Part shown: in pieces, positions 6,767 through 14,887 of the stretch
Layout of the letters: every line of letters starts with the position of its first letter
Position numbering within the stretch: the first letter of the stretch is position 1
Source: JANYJJ01 sp038241115
GTDB lineage: Bacteria; Pseudomonadota; Gammaproteobacteria; Burkholderiales; Burkholderiaceae_C
DNA: 23,653 bases
Direction: 5' to 3'
Assembly: GCA_038241115.1 (NCBI GenBank)
Contig: JBBRGA010000041.1
Location: 1 to 23,653 of the forward strand
The notes under the pieces: model-generated
What the model saw: only the letters and a program-made list of their open reading frames with translations
Databases searched by the model: none
What the model was told of the DNA's origin: nothing
Translations under genes and position numbers: made by a program

Positions 6767-9700
6767 AGCGGCCTTCCGCCATCAGCAAGCGTCACAGGCA
6801 GGGCCGAAGCGCGAACCCGCTCCAGCACGTCTTCCAGGGCGCCGCCGCCTTTCATCAAGATGGCCTGCGCTGAACGGGCCAGCAGCGCGTACTCCTCGTC
6901 GGTCAGCAACAGGCTGGTCCAAATAAACACCGGCACATCTCGCCACGCTGGCAGCCGCCGCAGCGCATCCAGCACCTGGAAGCCGTCGAACCCCGGCATC
7001 ATCAAATCGAGAATGATGGCGTCCGGGCGAAGCTGCTCGATGTCGCGCAGCGCATCGCGCCCGTCTTGCACACAGACGGCCTCGATGCCTATGCTTTTGA
7101 GCGTGGCTCGCATCAGGTCGAGTGCGGTGGGATCGTCGTCGATGACCAGCACGTTGGCGCGCCCTGACGCCTTCAACTTGAACGGTGACATCGCCAGCAA
7201 GATCTCGTCGCTGCGTATCGGTTTGCACAGCACGTTGGCGATAGCAAAGCTCGCCGAGTTTTCGTCCGCTGGCATCGACACACCCACCACTGGCGTGGCG
7301 TGGCTCGCGCCGTGGCTGCGAATGTCAGCCAGCAAGTCGAGGCCGCGCTGGTTGGGCAAGCTCAGGTCCAGCGTCAGCGCGGTGTAGCGAATGTCACGAG
7401 CCTGGCTCAGCGCTGCGTCGCCGTCGCCGGTTGCGTCCACCGCAAAACCCGCCTCGGCAAAGGCATCCACCAGCCGAGCTTGATCTTGCAGGTTGTCTTC
7501 GATGACCAAGACACGATCGGCCGGTGTTGCGGCCTCCGATTTCAGTTCCGCCTCGCCACTGTCCAGAGAATCAGCGCGACCTGCATCAGTGCCGTGCACC
7601 CGGTTCAGCACGATGTAGAACACGCTGCCCACGCCCAAGGTGCTGCGCACGCCTACGCTGCCGCCCTGCGCTTCGACCAGCCGCCGTGTCAGCGCCAGAC
7701 CCAGGCCGGTGCCTTGGTGCTGTTTGGTGTATCCGGCGTCGAGTTGCTGGAACTCGGTGAAGAGGCGCGACAGGTCGGCTGCAGCAATGCCAATGCCGGT
7801 GTCCTCGACCTCGATGCGAACGTGATGCGGGCCTTGCGCAAATGCCCGGACGGTCACCTTGCCGCCATCGGCGGTGAATTTGATGGCATTGGAGAGGTAG
7901 TTGTAGAGCACCTGCTTCAACCGCGACGGGTCGAGAGACAACGATGCAACATCGGTGTCGATGACGGTGCTGACTGCAATGTTCTTGCGCTGCATCGACG
8001 TCTGCAGGATGGCCTTCACTTCGTCCAGCAGCGCTGGCAAGTCGATGGCCTGCGGGTAAAAGTCAAACTTGCCCGCCTCGACCTTGGACAAATCGAGCAC
8101 GTCGTTGATCAACTGCAGCAGGTGGCGCCCGCTGGTGCCGATGTGGCCCAAAAAGTCTTGGTGCTTTGGAGAATCGGGCTTGACGAAACCCGATTGCAGC
8201 AAATCTGCAAAACCGATCACGGCGTTCAACGGTGTGCGCAACTCGTGCGACATGTTGGCCAGGAACTGGCTCTTCAACCGGTTGGCCTCTTGAATCTGGT
8301 GGTTCTCTGCCTCTAGCCGCTGCGCCTTCAAACGCGCATCTTCGGCTTGGCGCTGTTCGGTAATGTCTCGGACCATGCCCAGCATGCGGGTCGGTTGACC
8401 GGCGGCGTCGAATTCAAATCGGCCGCTGCCCGCGACCCATGAAATCGTGCCGTCGGGCCGAACCACTCGGTAGTCGTGCTGGAACAGGTCTTTCGACGCG
8501 ATGGAAACCGCAATCTGTGCCGCGATTCCAGCGGTGTCGTCGGGATGCACCCTCCGCGCAAATGCGGCGTAGCTGCCGTCGAACTCGCCCTGCGCATACC
8601 CCCAAAGCGCTTCGTGTCGTCGCGACCAAGTGATCCAGTTGCTGGTCATGTCCCAATCGAATGTGCCCATCTCAGCCGATTCGATGGCCAATCGTGAACG
8701 TTCCTCGCTTTCGCGCAGGGCTGCTGCGTCTTGCTTCTGGCGTGAGATGTCGCGGGCGATTTTTGAGGCGCCAATCAACTGCCCATGGCTGTCGCGGATC
8801 GGCGAAATGCTCACCGAAACATCAATCAAGGCTCCGTCTTTGGTGAGCCGCTGAGTGTCAAAGGCGGCCACCCGCTCACCGTGATTCAGCTGCGCCAGCA
8901 CGCGAACCTCTTCTTCATGCCGCTCGGCCGGAATCAGCACATACACCGACTGCCCAATGGCCTGATCGGCGCGGTAGCCAAACATAGCCTCGGCGGCTCG
9001 GTTCCAGGTGGTGATCTGGCCGTCAAGGGTCTTGCTGATGATGGCGTCACTGGAATACTCGACCACCGCAGCGAGCCGCGCCGACTCGGCCTCGGCACGC
9101 AGTGTTTGCGTCATGTCACGTATCACGATAGCGATGCCACGCACCGTGCCGTCGTCCTCGCGCGTCAGCGCCGCCTGTACTTCCACGGCAGTGCGGCGGC
9201 CGTCCCGAGCAATGGCGACTGTCTGAACGACGGTGTCGACGGTTAAGCCTTGTTCGATCACCACGTCCACGGGGTTCCTGGTCTTGTAGACGAGCGGGCG
9301 ACCTTCACGCTCGAATACCGACCAGTAATTCTGGCCTTGGTCCTGCGCCTGTGACCAGCCGGTGATGTGCTCGGCAACGCCGTTCATGCGGGTGACGCGG
9401 CCTTCGTTGTCTGTCGCAATGAAGCCCGCCCCAATGCTGGCCAGCGTCACGGCCAGGTTTTGCTGAATTTCGCCCAAGTTGTCTTCGGCCCGGCGACGTC
9501 GCTTCACCTCTGCTTCAAGCGAGGCGATGACCGCCTGCAGCTCGCCCACCGACGGCACCTTCAAGGCCCTGGGTATCAGCGGCCACAGCGCGAAGGCTGT
9601 CACCAACGAGATGCCAGCGGTCACCGCCTTGCTGAGCGCTTGCAGTCCGTAATCGGGATTCCAGATGGTCCACGCATCCATCATGTGGGTGGTGCTGCAG

Positions 9701-9918
9701 GCCAGGATGAAAGCGCTGAACAGCCACGCCACCCCGCGGTTCGACGGGTCGCTGCGCTGGCGCATGAAGCTGATGATGGCGATGGGAATCGACAGGTAGG
9801 CCGCCGCGATGATCAGGTCCGACAGCACCATGGTCCACAGCACGCCCGGTGTCCAGGTGAAGCAGTAGCCGTGCGGCAAGAAGCCGTTGCGGCCAAAAAA
9901 CGCAGTGAGAGCGTCCAT
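6763..9918 (-). CDS. Hybrid histidine kinase with ethylene-receptor-like membrane domain, three PAS and two receiver domains
   Basis: A 1051-residue membrane sensor kinase. Residues 20-120 form three membrane helices resembling the ethylene-binding domain of plant ETR1: SDLIIAAAYLSIP (33-45), ILACSTTHMMDAWT (71-84) and a third helix ending ALWPLIP. D34, Y41, P45, C74 and H78 have the same relative spacing as ETR1 D25, Y32, P36, C65 and H69. A short coiled linker is followed by PAS domains at about 145-270, 280-395 and 405-525. HisKA carries H558 (MSHELRTPLNAVIGF). The HATPase has N677, DTGIG (706-710) and GTGLG (736-740). Receiver 1 (802-910) has D851 and K899. Receiver 2 (921-1040) has D971 and K1023. 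No HPt domain is present. The start is fixed by AGGAGG at 9923-9928, four bases upstream. The 3' end overlaps the single-receiver gene. The kinase family is certain; the ligand is not. Confidence 0.95.
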   Translation of the reverse strand: MDALTAFFGRNGFLPHGYCFTWTPGVLWTMVLSDLIIAAAYLSIPIAIISFMRQRSDPSNRGVAWLFSAFILACSTTHMMDAWTIWNPDYGLQALSKAVTAGISLVTAFALWPLIPRALKVPSVGELQAVIASLEAEVKRRRRAEDNLGEIQQNLAVTLASIGAGFIATDNEGRVTRMNGVAEHITGWSQAQDQGQNYWSVFEREGRPLVYKTRNPVDVVIEQGLTVDTVVQTVAIARDGRRTAVEVQAALTREDDGTVRGIAIVIRDMTQTLRAEAESARLAAVVEYSSDAIISKTLDGQITTWNRAAEAMFGYRADQAIGQSVYVLIPAERHEEEVRVLAQLNHGERVAAFDTQRLTKDGALIDVSVSISPIRDSHGQLIGASKIARDISRQKQDAAALRESEERSRLAIESAEMGTFDWDMTSNWITWSRRHEALWGYAQGEFDGSYAAFARRVHPDDTAGIAAQIAVSIASKDLFQHDYRVVRPDGTISWVAGSGRFEFDAAGQPTRMLGMVRDITEQRQAEDARLKAQRLEAENHQIQEANRLKSQFLANMSHELRTPLNAVIGFADLLQSGFVKPDSPKHQDFLGHIGTSGRHLLQLINDVLDLSKVEAGKFDFYPQAIDLPALLDEVKAILQTSMQRKNIAVSTVIDTDVASLSLDPSRLKQVLYNYLSNAIKFTADGGKVTVRAFAQGPHHVRIEVEDTGIGIAAADLSRLFTEFQQLDAGYTKQHQGTGLGLALTRRLVEAQGGSVGVRSTLGVGSVFYIVLNRVHGTDAGRADSLDSGEAELKSEAATPADRVLVIEDNLQDQARLVDAFAEAGFAVDATGDGDAALSQARDIRYTALTLDLSLPNQRGLDLLADIRSHGASHATPVVGVSMPADENSASFAIANVLCKPIRSDEILLAMSPFKLKASGRANVLVIDDDPTALDLMRATLKSIGIEAVCVQDGRDALRDIEQLRPDAIILDLMMPGFDGFQVLDALRRLPAWRDVPVFIWTSLLLTDEEYALLARSAQAILMKGGGALEDVLERVRASALPVTLADGGRPL

Positions 9919-9922
9919 CGAT

Positions 9923-9928
9923 CCTCCT
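9923..9928 (-). promoter_or_regulatory. Ribosome binding site of the hybrid kinase gene
   Basis: The minus strand reads AGGAGG, then four bases, then ATG at 9918. This perfect Shine-Dalgarno fixes the start, so the extreme N-terminus, including the Cys/His-bearing membrane domain, is correctly read. Confidence 0.85.
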
Positions 9929-10117
9929 TGAGGAAGCTAAAAAAACGGCGCTGCGCCAGCACAAAAAACAGCGTAGGAGACGGGGGCTGGACGGGAGACA
10001 GTAGCGTACCTAACCCAGCGGGAAACCATAGCAGTTCTGATTGACAGCACTCTTTCAAACGAACTTGTTTTTTGGCAAATACAGCGCGAAAACTCCCCGG
10101 CTTTTGTGCGCAGTTGC

Positions 10118-10774
10118 CTATCCGACGCCAGCCGCTGAGCGCAACGTGGCGATCATCGACGCTGGATCAAGCGGCTTGGTCAACAGCTGCACTTCCGCCG
10201 GCATTTCTCCCAGCGCCAAAAGCTCTTGCGGTGAACTTGCGGACACCGCGATCAGCGTCTGCGGCCGCATGAATTCGTTGGCCATCATTTGCCGCACCAT
10301 CTCAAAGCCGTCCATGTGGGGCATGTGGATGTCGGTGATGACGATGTCGGGTTTGAATTTGCCGATCAGCGCCAGCGCCTGAAAGCCGTTTTCTGCCACC
10401 TCGACGCGCGCGTCGGGCAGCGCTTGGCGAACCAGGGCAAACATCAACTCGCGGCTGGCCGCGTCGTCGTCCACCACGACGACGCACACAGACGCGGGCG
10501 CTTTCGCTTCGGCAATTGAAGCGGCACCGGCCGCGAGACTTGAATCGGGTTGAGGTCGCGGTTCGACATTCGATTCCGCCACCGCACCGATCTGCACTTC
10601 CTGCGACTTGAACAATTGCTCGGCGCTGTCGGCGTCAATGCGCCGATGGCCTCCCAGCGTTTTCCACGCCTTCAAATGCCCCGCATCCACCCACCTTTGC
10701 ACGGTCTGAAGCGACACGCCGAGTCGTTTGGCAACGTCGATGGTGGTGTAAGCGCGGAGGTTGTTTTGCGGCAT
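10118..10774 (-). CDS. HTH (MerR/excisionase-type) DNA-binding protein with C-terminal receiver domain
   Basis: A 218-residue cytoplasmic protein with a short helix-turn-helix domain at its N-terminus. Residues 10-48 read YTTIDVAKRLGVSLQTVQRW followed by TLGGHRRI, typical of the MerR-like/excisionase HTH_17 type. A Pro/Ala linker (about 60-95) leads to a complete receiver (96-213) with acid residues D102-D103, phospho-acceptor D148 in ITDIHMPHMDGFEM, S178 and K200. This reverses the usual response-regulator order, where the receiver is N-terminal. I prefer the ATG at 10774. A GTG at 10840 would add 22 residues that look non-coding, and neither start has a clear Shine-Dalgarno. It is divergent from the GGDEF-EAL gene and upstream of the hybrid kinase on the same strand, separated by 199 bp. 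It is a probable transcription regulator of one or both neighbours. Confidence 0.9.
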   Translation of the reverse strand: MPQNNLRAYTTIDVAKRLGVSLQTVQRWVDAGHLKAWKTLGGHRRIDADSAEQLFKSQEVQIGAVAESNVEPRPQPDSSLAAGAASIAEAKAPASVCVVVVDDDAASRELMFALVRQALPDARVEVAENGFQALALIGKFKPDIVITDIHMPHMDGFEMVRQMMANEFMRPQTLIAVSASSPQELLALGEMPAEVQLLTKPLDPASMIATLRSAAGVG

Positions 10775-10900
10775 GGGCTGGAGTCTGAAACGCTGGATAA
10801 AAATGAGGTTGGATTTTGTATCGTTTGTGAACTTTTGCACGCTTCGTTCATGGGAATAACAAGCGCCGCGAAATTAGCGTATTGGATGTTTTGATCGAAT

Positions 10901-10928
10901 TAAAGAAATTGCACAGCCGCTCCGATAA
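10901..10928 (+). promoter_or_regulatory. Sigma-28 (FliA)-like promoter upstream of the GGDEF-EAL / chemoreceptor pair
   Basis: TAAAGAAA at 10901-10908, a 12-base spacer, then TCCGATAA at 10921-10928. The flagellar sigma-28 consensus is TAAAGTTT, N11, GCCGATAA. The -10 matches at 7 of 8 positions and the -35 keeps TAAAG, but the spacer is one base long. It lies in the AT-rich 160-bp divergent region. Transcription would begin near 10935, at or just after the first possible ATG of the downstream gene. Confidence 0.5.
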
Positions 10929-10934
10929 GGCTGC

Positions 10935-13157
10935 ATGCAACTCGCTTCGATCGGACTTCCCATGCAAGTTGTCACAGCGCACCACCCGTCGGCAGCATCG
11001 GTTCTCGCCGTACATGCACTTGAAGTCCTCGACACCGCGCCCGAACCCGTCTTCGATGCGCTGGCACAAGCCGCTGCTCGCGCCTGCGGAGTTCCCATCG
11101 CGCTGATCAGCCTGCTCGACACCGATCGGCAATGGTTCAAGGCTGCTGTCGGGCTGCCCGGCATGGCAGAAACACCGCGAGAACATGCGTTTTGCGCACA
11201 CGCGGTGCTTGGCGACTCGCTGTTCGAGGTGAATGACGCGCTTTTGGACCCGCGCTTTGCCCACAACCCGCTGGTCACCGGCCATCCGCACATCCGCTTT
11301 TATGCCGGCATGCCGGTTTGCCTGTCTGACGGCGAACGCGTCGGAGCCATCTGCGTGATCGATCACCAGCCGCGAACGCTCCCGCATGAAGCGCGCCAAA
11401 TACTGACCCATTTGGCCGCCGCGGTGGCCAGCGCGCTGGAAAGCCGGCGCGACGCGCGCACCGCGCTGCGGGCCGAGGCGGCGGCGGCGCACGCCGTCAC
11501 CGAATTGGCGGTTCATCAAGAACGGCTTCGAGTCACTTTGCAGTCTGTCGGCGACGCCGTCTTGACCACCGATCCGCATGGCAACGTCGATTCACTGAAC
11601 CAGGCGGCCGAGTTGTTGACGGGCTGGAGCCATGCGCAGGCAATCGGTCAGCCGCTGTCGAAGATTGCGCAACTCCCTGACGACACCAAACTTCCCACGC
11701 TGCTGCGATCGCGCAGCGGCACCGAGCACACGGTCGAGGTTTCGCGCACCGCCATACCAGGCAAAGCCGGCGTGTCGATGGGGTCGGTATGGGTGTTGCG
11801 CGACATCACCGCGCAGCGCCAACTGTCGGCCGAAGTGAGCTTTCGGGCCACCCACGACGCGCTCACCGGGCTGATCAACCGCGCTGAATTCGAAACGCAA
11901 CTCGACGCGCTTCTGCTGGAGGCACGCCGCGACAGCAGCGAACATTCCGTGTTGTTCGTGGATCTCGACGACTTCAAATTGGTCAACGATGCCGGCGGCC
12001 ACACCGCCGGCGATCAAGCCCTTCAAGACGTCGGCAAACTGCTGTCAGCCAGTGTGCGCACCAGAGACAGCGTGGCCAGGCTGGACGGCGACAACTTCGC
12101 CGTCATCCTCAGGCGCTGCCCAGCCGCGCAGGCGGCAAAGGTGGCCAATAAGATCTGCGAGCAACTCGACGCGACGCGCTTCGCGCACGGCGAGCGGCGT
12201 TTTCGCATCGGCACCAGCATCGGCACGGTTCCTGTCGATTCGCGCTGGAACGCCATCGACGCGGTCATTCAAGCGGGCGAATCGGCCTGTCGAACAGCCA
12301 CCGAGGCGGGTGGCAACCGCGTGCACGCCTGGTGCGACAGCGACAGGGCCATCCAGACTCGCCAAGGCGAAATGCAGTGGGCCACGCGCATCGAGCAGGC
12401 CCTGGACGAAAACCGATTCGTGCTGTTTGCGCAGCGCATCACACCGCTCGTGCAAACGGGCCAAGGTGTGCACGCCGAGGTGCTGCTGCGCATGGTCGAG
12501 CGCGACGGAACGCTGGTGCCACCGGGTCTGTTTCTGCCTGCAGCCGAACGCTACCGGTTGGCGCAGCGGGTCGACCGCTGGGTGCTGAGCCGTGCAATTG
12601 CGTGGCTGGCGGCTTGCCCCGCGTCGCACCGGGTCGACACCCTGAGCGTGAATCTTTCGGGCAACTCGGTCGGCGACCGCATCTTTCACCGCTGGGCCAT
12701 CGATGCACTCACCGCCGCCGGTGCCGACATGTGCAGCAAGTTGTGCCTCGAGATCACCGAAACCGCTGCCGTGACCCACATGACTGATGCGACCGCATTC
12801 GTGCGGCTCGTGCGCGCCGCGGGTGTGCGCGTGGCACTCGACGACTTCGGCGCGGGCGCGGCGTCGTTCGGCTACCTCAAGGCTTTGCCGGTGGACTATT
12901 TGAAGATCGACGGTCAGTTTGTGCGCACGCTGCTGACCGATCCGCTGGACGACGTCACGGTGCGCTGCTTCGTGGACGTGGCTCGCGTCATGGGCTTGAA
13001 AACCGTGGCCGAATTTGTAGACCAACCTGCGGTTTTGGTCAGGTTGCAGGAGATTGGCGTCGATTACGCGCAGGGCTTCTTGCTGCACCGGCCCGCACCC
13101 ATCGACGCTTTGTTTTCCTCGCCCGAAGTGCTCTGCACTCCTGCCTTCACCGCCTGA
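10935..13157 (+). CDS. GAF-PAS-GGDEF-EAL protein, probable c-di-GMP phosphodiesterase with degenerate GGDEF
   Basis: A 740-residue cytoplasmic protein without membrane helices. A GAF domain (about 25-170) has the familiar start ALEVLDTAPEPVFDAL. A PAS domain (about 195-295) ends in VLRDITAQRQ. The GGDEF domain (about 300-460) has LDGDNF at 383-388 in place of GGDEF, so cyclase activity is doubtful. The EAL domain (about 480-725) keeps the expected catalytic set: E515 (AEVLLR, an EAL variant), N in SVNLSG, E in LEITET, DDFGAG, K in DYLKID, E in VAEF and Q in YAQGF. Net c-di-GMP hydrolysis is therefore predicted. The start is uncertain. ATG 10935 has an AAGG four bases upstream, but a sigma-28-like promoter ends at 10928, so ATG 10962 (731 residues) may be the true start. 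A chemoreceptor gene follows after 25 bases. Confidence 0.94.
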   Translation: MQLASIGLPMQVVTAHHPSAASVLAVHALEVLDTAPEPVFDALAQAAARACGVPIALISLLDTDRQWFKAAVGLPGMAETPREHAFCAHAVLGDSLFEVNDALLDPRFAHNPLVTGHPHIRFYAGMPVCLSDGERVGAICVIDHQPRTLPHEARQILTHLAAAVASALESRRDARTALRAEAAAAHAVTELAVHQERLRVTLQSVGDAVLTTDPHGNVDSLNQAAELLTGWSHAQAIGQPLSKIAQLPDDTKLPTLLRSRSGTEHTVEVSRTAIPGKAGVSMGSVWVLRDITAQRQLSAEVSFRATHDALTGLINRAEFETQLDALLLEARRDSSEHSVLFVDLDDFKLVNDAGGHTAGDQALQDVGKLLSASVRTRDSVARLDGDNFAVILRRCPAAQAAKVANKICEQLDATRFAHGERRFRIGTSIGTVPVDSRWNAIDAVIQAGESACRTATEAGGNRVHAWCDSDRAIQTRQGEMQWATRIEQALDENRFVLFAQRITPLVQTGQGVHAEVLLRMVERDGTLVPPGLFLPAAERYRLAQRVDRWVLSRAIAWLAACPASHRVDTLSVNLSGNSVGDRIFHRWAIDALTAAGADMCSKLCLEITETAAVTHMTDATAFVRLVRAAGVRVALDDFGAGAASFGYLKALPVDYLKIDGQFVRTLLTDPLDDVTVRCFVDVARVMGLKTVAEFVDQPAVLVRLQEIGVDYAQGFLLHRPAPIDALFSSPEVLCTPAFTA

Positions 13158-13182
13158 TCTCCACCACAACCTGCGCACCATC

Positions 13183-14760
13183 ATGAAACTGAACAGCATA
13201 AAAATCGGCCACCGCATCGCGTTTGGCTTCAGCGCCTTGATTTCCCTGATGGTGGTGACGGTCGTCGTCAACGCGCAGCGGCTGGAAGCGCTGGACACAG
13301 ACAGCAAGGCACTTCTCAGCCTGCAGCGCCGCGCACAAAACGCGCAAGACTGGGTCGGCCTGGTTCGCCTGAATGCCAGCCGCGCGTTGGCGACCGCCAT
13401 CAGCAACGGCAACCCGGCATTGACGGCCTACAACACACCGCGCATGGCGGCCACCAGCGAGAAGATTTCCGAGCTGCAAAAACAGCTCACCGAGTCGGTC
13501 GACTCTGACAACGGCAAGGCGCTGCTCGCAGCAACCGGCGAGAAGCGCAAGGTCTACGTCGCCATCCGCGCCGACGTGATGGCAAAAATCAAGGCCGGCG
13601 ACACCGCGGCGGCTCAGGCGTTGATTGACCAGCAAATGATTGCTGCGGCCAGCGCTTATGAGACCTCGATCGAAGCCTTGGCGCGCTTCCAGGAGCAACG
13701 GGTTCAGCTCGGTATGGAGAAGCTGAGCCACGACGTGACCCAGGCCCAGTGGTTGCAAGCCGGCATTCTGGGCAGCGGTCTGCTGTTGGCGGTTGGCTTG
13801 GTGCTGGTCATCACGCGCTCGGTGACGCAGCCTTTGGCGCGCACGGTGGAGGCCACCAAACGCATCGCCACCGGCGACCTCAGCGAGCCGGTGATCGTGG
13901 AAGGCAGCGACGAAATGGCCGCCATGCAGCGCGCGCTGCTGGACATGCAGGAGTCACTGCGAAGCCTGGTGAGCGACCTGCAGTCGGGCAGCGAAAGCAT
14001 AGGCACCGCCAGCGCGCAAATTGCCACCGGCAACCTCGACCTGTCGCAGCGCACCGAGCACACCGCCAGCAACTTGCAACAAGCGGCCAGCAGCTTGGGA
14101 GAACTGACCGGAACCGTCAGCCAGACGGCCGAGAGCGCGCGCACAGCCAATCAGTTGGCCGAGGCCGCGAAGAAGTCTGCGGCGCGCGGCGGCCATGTCG
14201 TGGCGCAGGTGGTCACGACGATGCAGGCCATCAACAGCTCCAGCCACAAGATCGCCGACATCATCAGCACCATCGACGGCATTGCCTTCCAGACCAACAT
14301 CCTGGCGCTGAACGCTGCGGTCGAGGCCGCGCGTGCTGGCGAAAACGGACGCGGCTTCGCGGTGGTGGCCAGCGAAGTGCGCAGCCTGGCGCAGCGCAGC
14401 GCCGCAGCAGCGCGCGAAATCAAAAACCTGATCCAGAACAGCGTGGAAAAAGTCGACGCCGGTGCCGCCTTGGTGCACGACGCTGGCACGGCGATGGACG
14501 AAATCATCGGCGGCGTGCAGCGCGTCACCGACATGATTGGCGCGATCAGCGCCGCCACCAACGGACAGAGCAGCGGCCTGCATCAAGTCAACGAAGCCGT
14601 TGCCGGGCTCGACCAGATGACACAGCAAAACGCCGCGTTGGTTGAGCAAAGTGCAGCCGCCGCAGAAAGCCTGCGCGCACAGGCACAGCGCATGTCGGTC
14701 ACGGTGGCGGGCTTTCGAGTGGGGCCAGTGGATGCGTCTGGGTCCAGGTCGCTGCATTGA
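13183..14760 (+). CDS. Methyl-accepting chemotaxis protein
   Basis: A 525-residue transmembrane chemoreceptor that signals to CheA/CheW. TM1 is at about 13-31, a periplasmic four-helix-bundle-like sensor at 32-190, TM2 at 193-211 (LQAGILGSGLLLAVGLVLVI) and HAMP at 212-264. A long cytoplasmic helical hairpin follows, whose tip (about 367-402) has the near-invariant IAFQTNILALNAAVEAARAG and GRGFAVVASEVRSLAQRS. The C-terminus has no NWETF-type CheR/CheB tether. The open frame extends upstream to 13054 but overlaps the EAL gene there. The ATG at 13183 gives the expected short cytoplasmic N-terminus (MKLNSIKIGHRIAFGF), although no Shine-Dalgarno is evident. It lies 25 bases after the GGDEF-EAL gene, probably co-transcribed and perhaps under the sigma-28-like promoter. 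The ligand is unknown. Confidence 0.95.
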   Translation: MKLNSIKIGHRIAFGFSALISLMVVTVVVNAQRLEALDTDSKALLSLQRRAQNAQDWVGLVRLNASRALATAISNGNPALTAYNTPRMAATSEKISELQKQLTESVDSDNGKALLAATGEKRKVYVAIRADVMAKIKAGDTAAAQALIDQQMIAAASAYETSIEALARFQEQRVQLGMEKLSHDVTQAQWLQAGILGSGLLLAVGLVLVITRSVTQPLARTVEATKRIATGDLSEPVIVEGSDEMAAMQRALLDMQESLRSLVSDLQSGSESIGTASAQIATGNLDLSQRTEHTASNLQQAASSLGELTGTVSQTAESARTANQLAEAAKKSAARGGHVVAQVVTTMQAINSSSHKIADIISTIDGIAFQTNILALNAAVEAARAGENGRGFAVVASEVRSLAQRSAAAAREIKNLIQNSVEKVDAGAALVHDAGTAMDEIIGGVQRVTDMIGAISAATNGQSSGLHQVNEAVAGLDQMTQQNAALVEQSAAAAESLRAQAQRMSVTVAGFRVGPVDASGSRSLH

Positions 14761-14839
14761 ATGGCCATGCCCCGGCATGCGCAGGCGGCTTAGGAGCACA
14801 CCGTTTGCCTGCCCAGTGCGCGGCACAGTTCAGCGCTGA

Positions 14840-14884
14840 CCGCCAGCCCGGGCGGCAACCGCGGCCACCGGCGCGTGCGCCGGT
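14840..14884. terminator. Two GC-rich hairpins between convergent genes, possible bidirectional terminator
   Basis: ccgcc (14840-14844) pairs with ggcgg (14851-14855), and accggcg (14867-14873) pairs perfectly with cgccggt (14878-14884) across a 4-base loop. They sit between the 3' ends of the chemoreceptor and the SDR gene. Neither strand has a good T-tract, so intrinsic termination is uncertain. Confidence 0.3.
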
Positions 14885-14887
14885 TCC

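Noticed and set aside
9939..9960. Possible minus-strand intrinsic terminator or attenuator: GC-rich hairpin followed by seven T residues, just upstream of the kinase ribosome binding site.
   Set aside because: The stem is only four base pairs (GGCG/CGCC) with a three-base loop, too weak to claim without transcript data.
13054..13182. Upstream extension of the chemoreceptor frame by 43 codons.
   Set aside because: It overlaps the EAL coding end and gives an Arg/Pro/Cys-rich segment, whereas ATG 13183 gives a normal chemoreceptor N-terminus.
12045..13412. Long antisense open frame (about 455 codons) opposite the GGDEF-EAL and chemoreceptor genes.
   Set aside because: The plus-strand proteins have clear domains and catalytic motifs. 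The antisense product is His/Arg/Gln/Ala-rich with no motif, as expected from GC-rich third positions.
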